Assembly: GCF_002414845.1 (NCBI RefSeq)
Contig: NZ_DIAX01000033.1
Location: forward strand, 1-20,174
Source of the DNA: Gordonia sp. UBA5067
Lineage (GTDB): Bacteria; Actinomycetota; Actinomycetes; Mycobacteriales; Mycobacteriaceae
Reading direction: 5' to 3'
Length of the DNA stretch: 20,174 nucleotides
This document shows, one piece after another, positions 1 to 6,453 of this stretch. Position 1 is the first letter of the stretch. Each line of letters starts with the position of its first letter. Under the pieces are notes generated by a model. That model was not told where the DNA came from. It was given only the letters and a program-made list of their open reading frames with translations, and did no database searches. Position numbers and translations under genes: made by a program.

Positions 1-19
1 AGATGTGTATAAGAGACAG
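1..19 (+). other. Tn5/Nextera mosaic-end adapter (sequencing artefact)
   Basis: Bases 1-19 read AGATGTGTATAAGAGACAG, an exact match to the 19-bp Tn5 transposase mosaic end used in Nextera/tagmentation libraries. It sits at the extreme edge and runs straight into in-frame NRPS coding sequence. It is therefore untrimmed adapter, not a genomic transposon end. Read in the NRPS frame it adds the false residues (M)YKRQ, so any protein starting that way here is an artefact. Confidence 0.96.
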
Positions 20-1552
20 GTGGGGGTGCCGGGTGAGTTGTATTTGGGTGGGGTTCAGGTGGCGCGGGGGTATGCCGGGCAGGCGGGGTTGACTGCTGAG
101 CGGTTTGTGGCTGATCCCTTTGGTGGGGTGGGTGCGCGGTTGTATCGGACTGGTGATTTGGTGCGGTGGAATGCTGGTGGGGAGATCGAGTATTTGGGTC
201 GTAGTGATTTCCAGGTGAAGTTGCGTGGTCAGCGGATTGAGTTGGGGGAGATTGAGTCGGTGTTGGCGGGTGCGCCGGGGGTGGTGCATGCGGCGGCGTC
301 GGTGGTTTCTGCTGTTGGTGGTGGGGAGTTCTTGGTCGGGTATGTTTCGCCGGCGTCGGTGGATGTGGCTGCGGTGAAGGCGTATGTGGCGGGCCGGTTG
401 CCTGAGTACATGCGGCCGTCGGTGTGGACGGTGCTTGACCGGGTGGTGTTGGGCAGTGCGGGCAAGCTGGATCGTAAGGCGTTGCCGGCACCGGATTTCT
501 CGTTGTTGCAGGCCGAGTATGTGGCACCGGCCGGCGTCACCGAGGAGATCATCGCCGCCGAGTTCGCCGAGGTGTTGGGGGTGGAGCGGGTGTCGGTGAC
601 GGAGTCGTTCTTCGAACTCGGCGGCAACTCGTTGTCGGCGATCAAGGCCGTCGCCCGGTTGACCGAGCACGACGGTTTGGGCATCGACCTGCCACTGCTC
701 TTCGCGCACCCGACGGTGCGCGAGCTGGCGGAGGCGGTGCAGAGCGGTGTCCGGTCCAGCGGGGTGCTGATCGGTCTGCGCACTGCCGGAGCGGGTCAGC
801 CCCTCTTCTGCTTCCACCCGGCCGACGGTTTGGCCTGGGCCTACGGCGAGCTGGTGCCCTACATCAGTGATCGCCCCGTCTACGGGCTGCAGAATCCCGC
901 GGTGGTGGCGGGCGAGGAGCCCCTCGCCGACATCGGCGCGTTTGCGGACCGCTACATCGCAGAGATCAAGGCGGTCTCCCCGACCGGGCCGTATCACCTG
1001 CTCGGCTGGTCGTTGGGCGGTGTGATCGCATTCGAGGTCGCGACGCGGTTGCAGGCCGCCGGCGACGAGGTGGCCTTCCTCGGTCTGATGGATCCGGCGG
1101 CCGGCGAGGTCTACTCCGCGCTTGTTCCGCGGGAAGAGCACGACGCCACCGTCGCCGAGCTCGAGCACGCCTGGCAGGAGCAGCAGCTCGGTGCCGGGGG
1201 AGGCGAGTCGATGGGGGAGACCCTGGACGCGCAATTCGCCGCGGCCGGATTCGCCACGAAGGAACAGACGCGTCGCATCATCGACGCGTTCGCGGCCGGT
1301 GCCGACCTGTTGGCGCCGTATCGGCCGGGGCGGTTCGCCGGCCGTGCCCTGTTCTTCAACGCGGTCGCCGACCGCGATGATCCGGCGCACTACGCCGACT
1401 ACTGGCGTGCCCACGTCGACGGTGAGCTGGTCGATGTCGACGTCGACATCGAGCATGCCGCGATGGGGTCGGCGCAGGGTTTCGGGGTCATCGGGCCGGA
1501 GGTCGATCGTTGGCTGACCGCGCTCCCGGCCGGACACGAATCCCTTGATTAG
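20..1552 (+). CDS. NRPS C-terminal fragment: A (tail) - PCP - thioesterase
   Basis: This is the end of a nonribosomal peptide synthetase; the 5' part is missing because the contig ends here. Counting residue 1 from base 20, the 510 residues hold the A-domain tail: A6 GELYLGG, A7 YRTGDL, A8 from [20 protein letters not shown], and A10 GKLDRKALP near 150. A carrier protein follows (FFELGGNSLSA, phosphopantetheine Ser204, codon 629-631). Then comes a type I thioesterase with GWSLGG (Ser331, codon 1010-1012), a likely Asp358 in LGLMD, and a likely His479 in DIEHAAM. The thioesterase start (PLFCFHPADGLAW) resembles EntF. It should release the finished peptide by hydrolysis or cyclisation. The specificity-determining half of the A domain is absent, so the last amino acid cannot be predicted. 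Codon style changes near 500-535, at the A-PCP linker: only 2 of the first 50 codons end in C, while the PCP-TE part is C-rich. Confidence 0.95.
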   Translation: MGVPGELYLGGVQVARGYAGQAGLTAERFVADPFGGVGARLYRTGDLVRWNAGGEIEYLGRSDFQVKLRGQRIELGEIESVLAGAPGVVHAAASVVSAVGGGEFLVGYVSPASVDVAAVKAYVAGRLPEYMRPSVWTVLDRVVLGSAGKLDRKALPAPDFSLLQAEYVAPAGVTEEIIAAEFAEVLGVERVSVTESFFELGGNSLSAIKAVARLTEHDGLGIDLPLLFAHPTVRELAEAVQSGVRSSGVLIGLRTAGAGQPLFCFHPADGLAWAYGELVPYISDRPVYGLQNPAVVAGEEPLADIGAFADRYIAEIKAVSPTGPYHLLGWSLGGVIAFEVATRLQAAGDEVAFLGLMDPAAGEVYSALVPREEHDATVAELEHAWQEQQLGAGGGESMGETLDAQFAAAGFATKEQTRRIIDAFAAGADLLAPYRPGRFAGRALFFNAVADRDDPAHYADYWRAHVDGELVDVDVDIEHAAMGSAQGFGVIGPEVDRWLTALPAGHESLD

Positions 1553-1601
1553 CGTCGCACGGGGTAGGGTTCGCCTTTTGAACATTCAGATAAGGGGTCA
1601 C

Positions 1602-2600
1602 ATGGCACAGCCGACACATCGCCTGTCGCTGGGGGTGGTGCTCATGGCACTGCTGTCCGGGATGCTGGGGATCGTGGCCGCCGGGCCGGCGGTCGCGGAA
1701 CGATCGCCGGCGCGGATCGTGAAGGTCGAGGCCACCGGACCCCAGCGGCTGCTCGTATCGGTGTATTCGCCGGCGATGAAGCGCAACATTCCGCTCGATG
1801 TGCTGGTCCCCAAGGGCGGTCGTCCGGCGCCGACGCTGTACCTGCTCAACGGTGCGGCGGGCGGCGAGGGTGAGGGCAATTGGGCGGACAAGACCTCCTA
1901 TGCGTCATTCTTCGCCAACAAGCACGTGAATGTGGTGACGCCGTTGGAGGGCAAGCTGTCCTACTACACCGATTGGTTGCGCTACGACCCGAAACTGGGC
2001 CTCAACAAGTGGGAGACCTTCCTGACCCGCGAGTTGCCCCCGGTGCTCGACGCCAGGCTGCACGCCACCGGTAAGAATGCCGTGGCCGGTCTGTCCATGT
2101 CGGGGACGTCGGCGCTCAACCTGGCGGTTGTCCGGCCACATTTCTATCGGGCGGTCGCGTCCTTCAGTGGTTGCGCGCGAACCAGTGACCCCATTGGGCA
2201 GGAGTACATCCGCCAGGTCGTCGAGGGCCGCGGTGGCGGCAACGTCACCAATATGTGGGGTCCACTCGGCGGGCCAGACTGGGTCCGGCACGACCCCTAC
2301 GTGAATGCGGCGAATCTGCGCGGAACCTCGATCTATATGTCGGCGATGACTGGCCTGCCCGGTCAGGATGAGCAGCTCGGCCCCAAGCAGCCGCTCGACG
2401 GCGAGCTGGTTGACCGGGTCATCGTCGGTGGCGGTATCGAGGCCGCGATGGATCATTGCACCCAGGACATGGCGAAGCGACTGGCTCAGCTGCGGATCCC
2501 GGCGACCATCGTGATCCGGCCGGCGGGCACGCACTCGTGGGGCTACTGGGAGCGCGAGATGAAGTACTCGTGGCCGCAGATCCGGCGTGCGCTGCGCTGA
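1602..2600 (+). CDS. secreted mycolyltransferase (antigen 85 / corynomycolyltransferase family)
   Basis: Transfers mycolic acids between trehalose monomycolate and arabinogalactan or trehalose in the cell envelope (family knowledge). The 332-residue protein has an N-terminal signal peptide ending near AGPAVA-E. Its alpha/beta-hydrolase body closely tracks antigen 85: YTDW, KWETFLTRELP, the nucleophile motif GLSMSGTSAL (Ser165), a likely acid Glu280, MWGP, and GTHSWGYW (His311). Two cysteines (SGCAR and DHCTQ) could form a disulfide. ATG at 1602 is chosen over an in-frame start at 1545 because AAGGGG lies at 1592-1597 and the signal peptide begins here; the upstream start would overlap the NRPS. 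The gene lies 49 bases after the NRPS stop. Whether it serves general envelope synthesis or the NRPS product is not visible. The family call is firm; acceptor specificity is not. Confidence 0.92.
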   Translation: MAQPTHRLSLGVVLMALLSGMLGIVAAGPAVAERSPARIVKVEATGPQRLLVSVYSPAMKRNIPLDVLVPKGGRPAPTLYLLNGAAGGEGEGNWADKTSYASFFANKHVNVVTPLEGKLSYYTDWLRYDPKLGLNKWETFLTRELPPVLDARLHATGKNAVAGLSMSGTSALNLAVVRPHFYRAVASFSGCARTSDPIGQEYIRQVVEGRGGGNVTNMWGPLGGPDWVRHDPYVNAANLRGTSIYMSAMTGLPGQDEQLGPKQPLDGELVDRVIVGGGIEAAMDHCTQDMAKRLAQLRIPATIVIRPAGTHSWGYWEREMKYSWPQIRRALR

Positions 2601-2641
2601 GGCGTGATTAAGTGGTCGCTTCGGTTGAGTCACGAAACAAC

Positions 2642-2670
2642 GTCAAACCCACCTGTCACGCTTGTAACAT
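2642..2670 (+). promoter_or_regulatory. possible promoter of the small A-like ORF
   Basis: TAACAT at 2665-2670 fits an actinobacterial -10 (TANNNT). The -35 position holds only GTCAAA (2642-2647, spacer 17), a weak match. Transcription would start near 2677, leaving about 12 bases before the ATG at 2689, so translation could be near-leaderless. This agrees with the lack of a Shine-Dalgarno there. Two GTNAC-type half sites (GTCAC, GTAAC) flank the -10. Confidence 0.3.
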
Positions 2671-2688
2671 CAGCCACTTGGTTTCACA

Positions 2689-3051
2689 ATGATTGCTGAG
2701 GCATCCGACGGCGGTGTCGACAAAGATCGAGATCAGGTGAGCCAGGTGAACAATCTCATCGCGCAGATCGATGATCGTGGACGACGAACCCCCGGCATGA
2801 CCGCCATTCGATGGGGTGGCGAGGTGATCACCTATCGGTCGCTGTGCGACCGGATGCATGCGTATGAGGCGGTCGTGAGCCGCGCGGGGTTGTCTGAGCG
2901 TGCCGGCTTGTCCGCCGCGCTGATGAGCCTGCTGCCCGAGCGCGCCCGATCGCTCGGCGCGGTGGGGAAAGCGGAATGGGTCGCCGACGCGCTGGCGTGG
3001 CTCGGCCGGGGGTCGGCGGATTCGACCGCCCGCCTGCCTGCTGCCGGCTGA
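2689..3051 (+). CDS. small protein resembling an adenylation-domain N-terminal stub
   Basis: A 120-residue protein that I do not recognise as a named family. Residues about 20-60 resemble the first strand-helix unit of an NRPS adenylation domain: TPGMTAIRWGGEVITYRSL matches the usual xPDxxAVxxxxxxLSYxEL pattern. The protein ends well before the A3 P-loop, so it cannot be an active adenylating enzyme. The same partial domain appears at the C-terminus of the NRPS ending at 17952 and the N-terminus of the NRPS starting there. The second half (LSERAGLSAALMSLLPERAR) also lines up with the NRPS3 stub. ATG 2689 has no clear Shine-Dalgarno; GTG at 2737 or 2746 are alternative starts. It sits alone between the mycolyltransferase and rplN. 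It may be a trans-acting partner of NRPS subunits or the decayed remnant of a lost NRPS gene. Confidence 0.62.
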   Translation: MIAEASDGGVDKDRDQVSQVNNLIAQIDDRGRRTPGMTAIRWGGEVITYRSLCDRMHAYEAVVSRAGLSERAGLSAALMSLLPERARSLGAVGKAEWVADALAWLGRGSADSTARLPAAG

Positions 3052-3058
3052 CGCCGAT

Positions 3059-3088
3059 TTGGCTGCGACCTGCGGGTACGCCTAGACT
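3059..3088 (+). promoter_or_regulatory. candidate promoter of the rplN operon
   Basis: TTGGCT at 3059-3064 and TAGACT at 3083-3088, separated by 18 bases, fit a housekeeping sigma promoter of the actinobacterial type. It overlaps no coding sequence and lies just after the stop of the small ORF (3051). Transcription starting near 3095 would give a leader of about 160 bases before rplN. Confidence 0.5.
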
Positions 3089-3094
3089 TAGGCG

Positions 3095-3253
3095 GTTGCC
3101 TGCGGCGCGGATGCGTCGCGAGTCGGCGCGCGAACCCACTGGAGTCGGCCGGGAAACCGGAAAACCCCAGGCAGGCGCATGTCCGGCGGCAGCAGACCGT
3201 GCGCGTCGGGTCGGAAATCCGGCGGGCAATACCATGAGGTCAGGAGACCACGA
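3095..3253 (+). promoter_or_regulatory. structured 5' leader of the ribosomal protein operon
   Basis: The putative leader is GC-rich. TGCCTG (3097-3102) can pair with CAGGCA (3168-3173), enclosing a small hairpin CCGG-GAAA-CCGG (3149-3160) with a GNRA tetraloop. Ribosomal protein operons are often autoregulated through such leaders, but this one matches no element I can name. The rplN Shine-Dalgarno AGGAGA lies at 3242-3247. Confidence 0.3.
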
Positions 3254-3622
3254 GTGATTCAGCAAGAATCTCGCGTGCGGGTCGCCGACAACACCGGAGC
3301 CAAGGAAATCTTGTGCATCCGCGTGCTGGGCGGCTCGTCGCGGCGATATGCGGGGATCGGCGACGTCATCGTCGCCACCGTCAAGGACGCGATCCCCGGC
3401 GGCAACGTCAAGAAGGGCGAGGTCGTCAAGGCCGTCATCGTCCGCACCGCCAAGGAGCGGCGCCGTCCCGACGGCAGCTACATCCGATTCGACGAGAACG
3501 CCGCTGTCATCCTCAAAAATGAGAGCGACCCCCGCGGCACCCGCATCTTCGGACCGGTGGGCCGGGAACTGCGCGACAAGCGCTTCATGAAGATCGTTTC
3601 GCTGGCTCCGGAGGTGCTCTGA
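3254..3622 (+). CDS. rplN: 50S ribosomal protein L14
   Basis: Ribosomal protein L14 (uL14) of the large subunit; it binds 23S rRNA and sits at the subunit interface. The 122 residues are the standard length. They begin at a GTG read as Met ([20 protein letters not shown]) and contain [12 protein letters not shown] and [11 protein letters not shown], all hallmark L14 segments. The GTG at 3254 is chosen because AGGAGA lies 6 bases upstream; an in-frame extension to 3179 would add 25 non-homologous residues. It is the first gene of a tight four-gene operon, one base before rplX. In many bacteria rpsQ lies directly upstream; here the upstream neighbours are the small A-like ORF and the mycolyltransferase. 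Confidence 0.98.
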   Translation: MIQQESRVRVADNTGAKEILCIRVLGGSSRRYAGIGDVIVATVKDAIPGGNVKKGEVVKAVIVRTAKERRRPDGSYIRFDENAAVILKNESDPRGTRIFGPVGRELRDKRFMKIVSLAPEVL

Positions 3623-3623
3623 C

Positions 3624-3941
3624 ATGAAGGTGCACAAGGGTGACACGGTGATCGTCATCTCGGGCAAGGACAAGGGTGCCAAGGGCAAGGTCATCGCGGC
3701 CTACCCGAAGCGGCAGCGAGTCCTCGTCGAGGGCGTCAACCGCATCAAGAAGCACACCGCCGCCTCGGCTGACGAGCGCGGCGCCTCCTCCGGGGGGATC
3801 GTGACCCAGGAAGCCTCCATCAATGTCTCGAACGTGATGGTCGTGGATTCCGACGGCAACCCGACTCGGGTGGGTTACCGAACCGACGAGGAGACCGGCA
3901 AGCGCGTCCGGGTTTCCCGCAAGAACGGGAAGGACATCTGA
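3624..3941 (+). CDS. rplX: 50S ribosomal protein L24
   Basis: Ribosomal protein L24 (uL24), an early 23S rRNA assembly protein. The 105 residues start [18 protein letters not shown], the KOW motif that binds RNA, and continue with [20 protein letters not shown] and the HTAAS segment. The length is normal for the family. ATG 3624 follows the rplN stop by one base, with GGAGG inside the end of rplN (3610-3614) as ribosome-binding site, so the two are translationally coupled. The next gene, rplE, begins one base after the stop. The gene order is the conserved spc order. Confidence 0.98.
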   Translation: MKVHKGDTVIVISGKDKGAKGKVIAAYPKRQRVLVEGVNRIKKHTAASADERGASSGGIVTQEASINVSNVMVVDSDGNPTRVGYRTDEETGKRVRVSRKNGKDI

Positions 3942-3942
3942 G

Positions 3943-4518
3943 ATGACTACCTCTGAGAAGGTCGCGCCCCGGCTGAAGACTCGCTACCGCGAAGAGATCA
4001 AGGACTCCCTCAACAAGGAGTTCGACTACGCCAACGTCATGCAGATCCCCGGCGTGGTGAAGGTTGTGGTGAACATGGGTGTCGGTGACGCCGCCCGGGA
4101 CTCCAAGCTGATCAACGGCGCCGTCCGGGACCTCGAGCTGATCACCGGCCAGAAGCCGGAGGTCCGCAAGGCCCGCAAGTCGATCGCCCAGTTCAAGCTG
4201 CGCGAGGGCATGCCGATCGGTGCGCGCGTCACGCTGCGCGGCGACCGGATGTGGGAGTTCCTCGACCGCCTCGTGTCGATCGCACTGCCGCGTATCCGCG
4301 ACTTCCGCGGCCTGAGCGACCGCCAGTTCGACGGCAACGGCAACTACACCTTCGGGCTCAACGAGCAGTCGATGTTCCACGAGATCAACATCGACTCGAT
4401 CGACCGGCCGCGCGGGATGGATATCACCGTCGTCACCTCGGCCACCAACGACGACGAGGGTCGTGCGCTGCTCAAGGCGCTCGGCTTCCCGTTCAAAGAC
4501 AACAACGCAAAGAACTGA
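3943..4518 (+). CDS. rplE: 50S ribosomal protein L5
   Basis: Ribosomal protein L5 (uL5), which binds 5S rRNA in the central protuberance. The 191 residues show the family segments [69 protein letters not shown] and RDFRGL. The length is typical, with a short actinobacterial N-terminal extension ([12 protein letters not shown]). ATG 3943 lies one base after the rplX stop, as expected inside this operon. Nothing in the sequence is unusual. Confidence 0.98.
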   Translation: MTTSEKVAPRLKTRYREEIKDSLNKEFDYANVMQIPGVVKVVVNMGVGDAARDSKLINGAVRDLELITGQKPEVRKARKSIAQFKLREGMPIGARVTLRGDRMWEFLDRLVSIALPRIRDFRGLSDRQFDGNGNYTFGLNEQSMFHEINIDSIDRPRGMDITVVTSATNDDEGRALLKALGFPFKDNNAKN

Positions 4519-4533
4519 CGGGAGGGATAACCA

Positions 4534-4719
4534 ATGGCAAAGAAGGCTCTGGTCAACAAGGCCAACAAGAAGCCCAAGTTCGCCGTGCGCGGATACACGC
4601 GCTGCAACAAGTGCGGCCGCCCGCATTCGGTGTACCGCAAGTTCGGCCTGTGTCGCGTGTGCCTGCGCGAGATGGCGCACGCCGGCGAGCTGCCGGGCGT
4701 GCAGAAGTCCAGCTGGTGA
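4534..4719 (+). CDS. rpsZ: 30S ribosomal protein S14, zinc-binding type Z
   Basis: Ribosomal protein S14 (uS14) of the small-subunit head. At 61 residues it is the short type Z form. Two CxxC pairs (Cys24-Cys27 and Cys40-Cys43, in RCNKCGRPH and GLCRVCLRE) bind one zinc ion. The C-terminus [11 protein letters not shown] is characteristic. GGAGGG at 4521-4526 is a strong ribosome-binding site 7 bases before the ATG. In the usual spc operon rpsH follows at once. Here a perfect hairpin follows within 25 bases, and the downstream genes are unrelated secreted proteins, so the operon is interrupted after rpsZ. Confidence 0.98.
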   Translation: MAKKALVNKANKKPKFAVRGYTRCNKCGRPHSVYRKFGLCRVCLREMAHAGELPGVQKSSW

Positions 4720-4743
4720 GCTGACTCGTCGCCGATCATCCCG

Positions 4744-4774
4744 AACGCCCGACTGGAATCTCCAGTCGGGCGTT
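4744..4774 (+). terminator. strong hairpin terminator after rpsZ
   Basis: A perfect 14-bp inverted repeat with a 3-base loop (AACGCCCGACTGGA, loop ATC, TCCAGTCGGGCGTT) lies 24 bases after the rpsZ stop. No long U-tract follows (CTGGGCGTTT), which is usual for actinobacterial terminators. It should end the rplN-rpsZ transcript. Confidence 0.75.
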
Positions 4775-4892
4775 CTGGGCGTTTAGGACTGATTTGAATT
4801 GTTGTTGGGTATCGTTCCGGCATCGATCCTGGTCAGAGCCTTGACGGGACCCACGGCCTGTGTCGACGGGTTGCAGAGACTGCGCCCTCGGC

Positions 4893-4922
4893 TTGACTAT
4901 GTTGTACATTGGTCCCTAGCCT
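4893..4922 (+). promoter_or_regulatory. candidate promoter for the secreted glycine-zipper gene cluster
   Basis: TTGACT (4893-4898) and TAGCCT (4917-4922) with an 18-base spacer form a good housekeeping-type promoter in the 280-base gap between rpsZ and the first paralogue. Transcription would start near 4929, inside the perfect inverted repeat at 4925-4941. Apart from the upstream terminator, nothing else is recognisable in the gap. Confidence 0.55.
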
Positions 4923-4924
4923 CA

Positions 4925-4941
4925 GGTTCCGAAGCGGAACC
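4925..4941. promoter_or_regulatory. perfect 17-bp inverted repeat over the predicted +1 (possible operator)
   Basis: GGTTCCG-AAG-CGGAACC: 7-base arms around a 3-base centre, starting 2 bases after the predicted -10. The position suits either a repressor operator or a hairpin at the 5' end of the mRNA that protects or controls it. No regulator gene is encoded nearby, so the binding factor is unknown. Confidence 0.45.
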
Positions 4942-4999
4942 CCTTGCCATTGCGAGGCGGTGACATCGCTGACACGATCCCACGACGAAAGTTGCTCCG

Positions 5000-5725
5000 T
5001 TGATTGCCTTGCGCCGAGGTGCCATCGCCGCACTCGCTGTTGCCACCGCGACATCCCTGGCAGTGGGCCTGGCCCAGGCCGCGCCAGATCCGGCCGGTGT
5101 GGTGCGTGCCAATGTTCAGCACAATGCAGAAGACGTCAAAGTCGAGGTGTTCGGCGGCGCGCTGGCGGTGGAGACGGTCGGCGTCGGCGAGAGCTACCTC
5201 GTGGTGCGCAATCAGGCCGGTACCACCGTGGAGAAGGTGCCGCTGCAGTTCCGTGGACCGGCGAACAAGGTCTACCAGGTAGACACGACCGTGGCCGGGC
5301 GGACCGCGACACTGACCCCGTCGAAGGCGGCCGTCGCTGCCTACGCGGGTGCGCGGAACGAGGCGGCGCGCGCCATCCGAGGGCCGCGCAACAAGCAGGA
5401 GCGCGACGATGAGGCGCTGTCGCGGATGACCCAGGAAATGGCTGCGGCGATGACCCTATCCTCGATTATCGGTCTCAGTATCGGGCTGGTCATTGGCGTC
5501 GTTGCAGGGATTGTCCTCGGGTGCTTTGTCTCGCTGTGTGTCGCCGCGATCCCGTTTGCGATTGCGGGTGGCGGTCTCGGCAGCATCCTGGGTGTCGTCC
5601 TGGGTGGCGGTGGGGGCGCCGTCGTCGCGTTCCAGAAGTATCTGGACACGGTCAACTCGCCATTCAAGCCGCAATACGACAAAAACGGGCCCGGCGCGCC
5701 GGTCAAGCCCAAGAAGAAGAACTGA
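5000..5725 (+). CDS. secreted glycine-zipper protein of unknown function, paralogue 1
   Basis: A 241-residue predicted exported protein. The signal peptide ends near AQA-A (residue 27). A beta-rich domain follows (about 30-110; NVQHNAEDVKVEVFGGALAV, then VVRNQAGTTVEKVPLQFRGP). A charged helix comes next (KQERDDEALSRMTQEMAAAM), then a long Gly/Ala/Val hydrophobic hairpin (about 152-212) with two cysteines (LGCFVSLC) and GGGGGA. The C-terminus is YLDTVNSPFKPQY plus a lysine-rich tail ending KPKKKN. Overall it resembles secreted hypothetical proteins of Rhodococcus and Nocardia (from memory, DUF8020-like, unverified). The function is unknown; the hairpin could insert in a membrane or oligomerise. 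TTG 5000 is the only start that keeps the signal peptide, because an in-frame stop lies at 4970; its ribosome-binding site is poor. It is the first of four tandem copies and has a promoter at 4893-4922. Confidence 0.85.
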   Translation: MIALRRGAIAALAVATATSLAVGLAQAAPDPAGVVRANVQHNAEDVKVEVFGGALAVETVGVGESYLVVRNQAGTTVEKVPLQFRGPANKVYQVDTTVAGRTATLTPSKAAVAAYAGARNEAARAIRGPRNKQERDDEALSRMTQEMAAAMTLSSIIGLSIGLVIGVVAGIVLGCFVSLCVAAIPFAIAGGGLGSILGVVLGGGGGAVVAFQKYLDTVNSPFKPQYDKNGPGAPVKPKKKN

Positions 5726-5737
5726 GGGCGCCGCGGT

Positions 5738-6442
5738 ATGACTTCCATCGTTCGGCGAACTGGGATCTCCCGTGCTGTGGTCGCAGCGCTCGCCCTGATC
5801 ACCGCTGTGCCGCTGACCGCCGGGCAGGCGCAGGCCGCACCCGAACCGGTTGATTCGGTGCGCGCCACCGTGCAGCGCAACGCGGACAACGTCAAAGTGG
5901 AGCTCCTGAGTGGCAGTCTTGCCGTGGACGGTGCCGACCTGGTCGTGCGGAATCAGGCGGGCGCCGTGCTGACGAAGGTGCCGCTGCAGGTCCGCGGACC
6001 CAAGGACGAGGTGTACCCGCTCGCCGCGACGGTGAGCGGTCGCACCGCGACGCTCACGCCGCCGCCGGCGGCCCGGGCCGCCGTCGCGCTCGAGCGCACC
6101 CGGGTCGAACGGCGAATCGTCGGTCCCCAGACCAGATCCGAACGCGACGACCTGGCGCTGCAGCAGTTCAACGCGGATCTGAGCGTGGCGGTGATCATCT
6201 CCTCGATCGTCGGCCTCGTCCTCGGCTGCATCGTCGGCCTCCCATTGGCCGGGGTCGGCTGCCTCGTTTTCGCCCCGATAGGCTCCTTTGTCGGCCTAAT
6301 GATCGGTGGCGGCGGGTCCGCCATCGTTTTGGGTATCCGCTACTTCAACACGATCAACTCGCCATTCAAGCCGCAGTATCAGAACGTCGTGCCCAAGGCC
6401 AAGACCAAACCCGGCCGACCCGCCAACCCCAAGAAGAACTGA
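5738..6442 (+). CDS. secreted glycine-zipper protein of unknown function, paralogue 2
   Basis: A 234-residue paralogue of its neighbours. The signal peptide ends near AQA-AP (residue 33). The beta-rich domain holds VRATVQRNADNVKVELL and VVRNQAGAVLTKVPLQVRGP, and ends GRTATLTPPPAA. After RIVGPQTRSERDDLALQQF comes a glycine-rich hydrophobic hairpin (VLGCIVGLPLAGVGC, then IGGGGSAIV). The C-terminus is YFNTINSPFKPQY and a basic tail (NPKKN). In this copy the helix before the hairpin has diverged: LSVAVIISSIVG replaces the usual MSAAMTLSSLVG. ATG 5738 lies 12 bases after the first paralogue, with GAGGG (5724-5728) overlapping that gene's stop, so the two are likely co-transcribed and coupled. Function unknown. 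Confidence 0.87.
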   Translation: MTSIVRRTGISRAVVAALALITAVPLTAGQAQAAPEPVDSVRATVQRNADNVKVELLSGSLAVDGADLVVRNQAGAVLTKVPLQVRGPKDEVYPLAATVSGRTATLTPPPAARAAVALERTRVERRIVGPQTRSERDDLALQQFNADLSVAVIISSIVGLVLGCIVGLPLAGVGCLVFAPIGSFVGLMIGGGGSAIVLGIRYFNTINSPFKPQYQNVVPKAKTKPGRPANPKKN

Positions 6443-6453
6443 GAGCGACCACC

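Noticed and set aside
1..19. Mosaic end as evidence of a native Tn5-family transposon
   Set aside because: It is the exact engineered 19-mer at the very edge, with no transposase, target duplication or second end.
1905..2633. Antisense open frame of 242 codons opposite the mycolyltransferase
   Set aside because: The plus strand carries a complete antigen 85-like catalytic triad; the antisense product has no recognisable feature.
3179..3253. N-terminal extension of L14 to an upstream ATG
   Set aside because: L14 normally starts MIQQES; the 25 extra residues have no similarity, and AGGAGA is positioned for the GTG at 3254.
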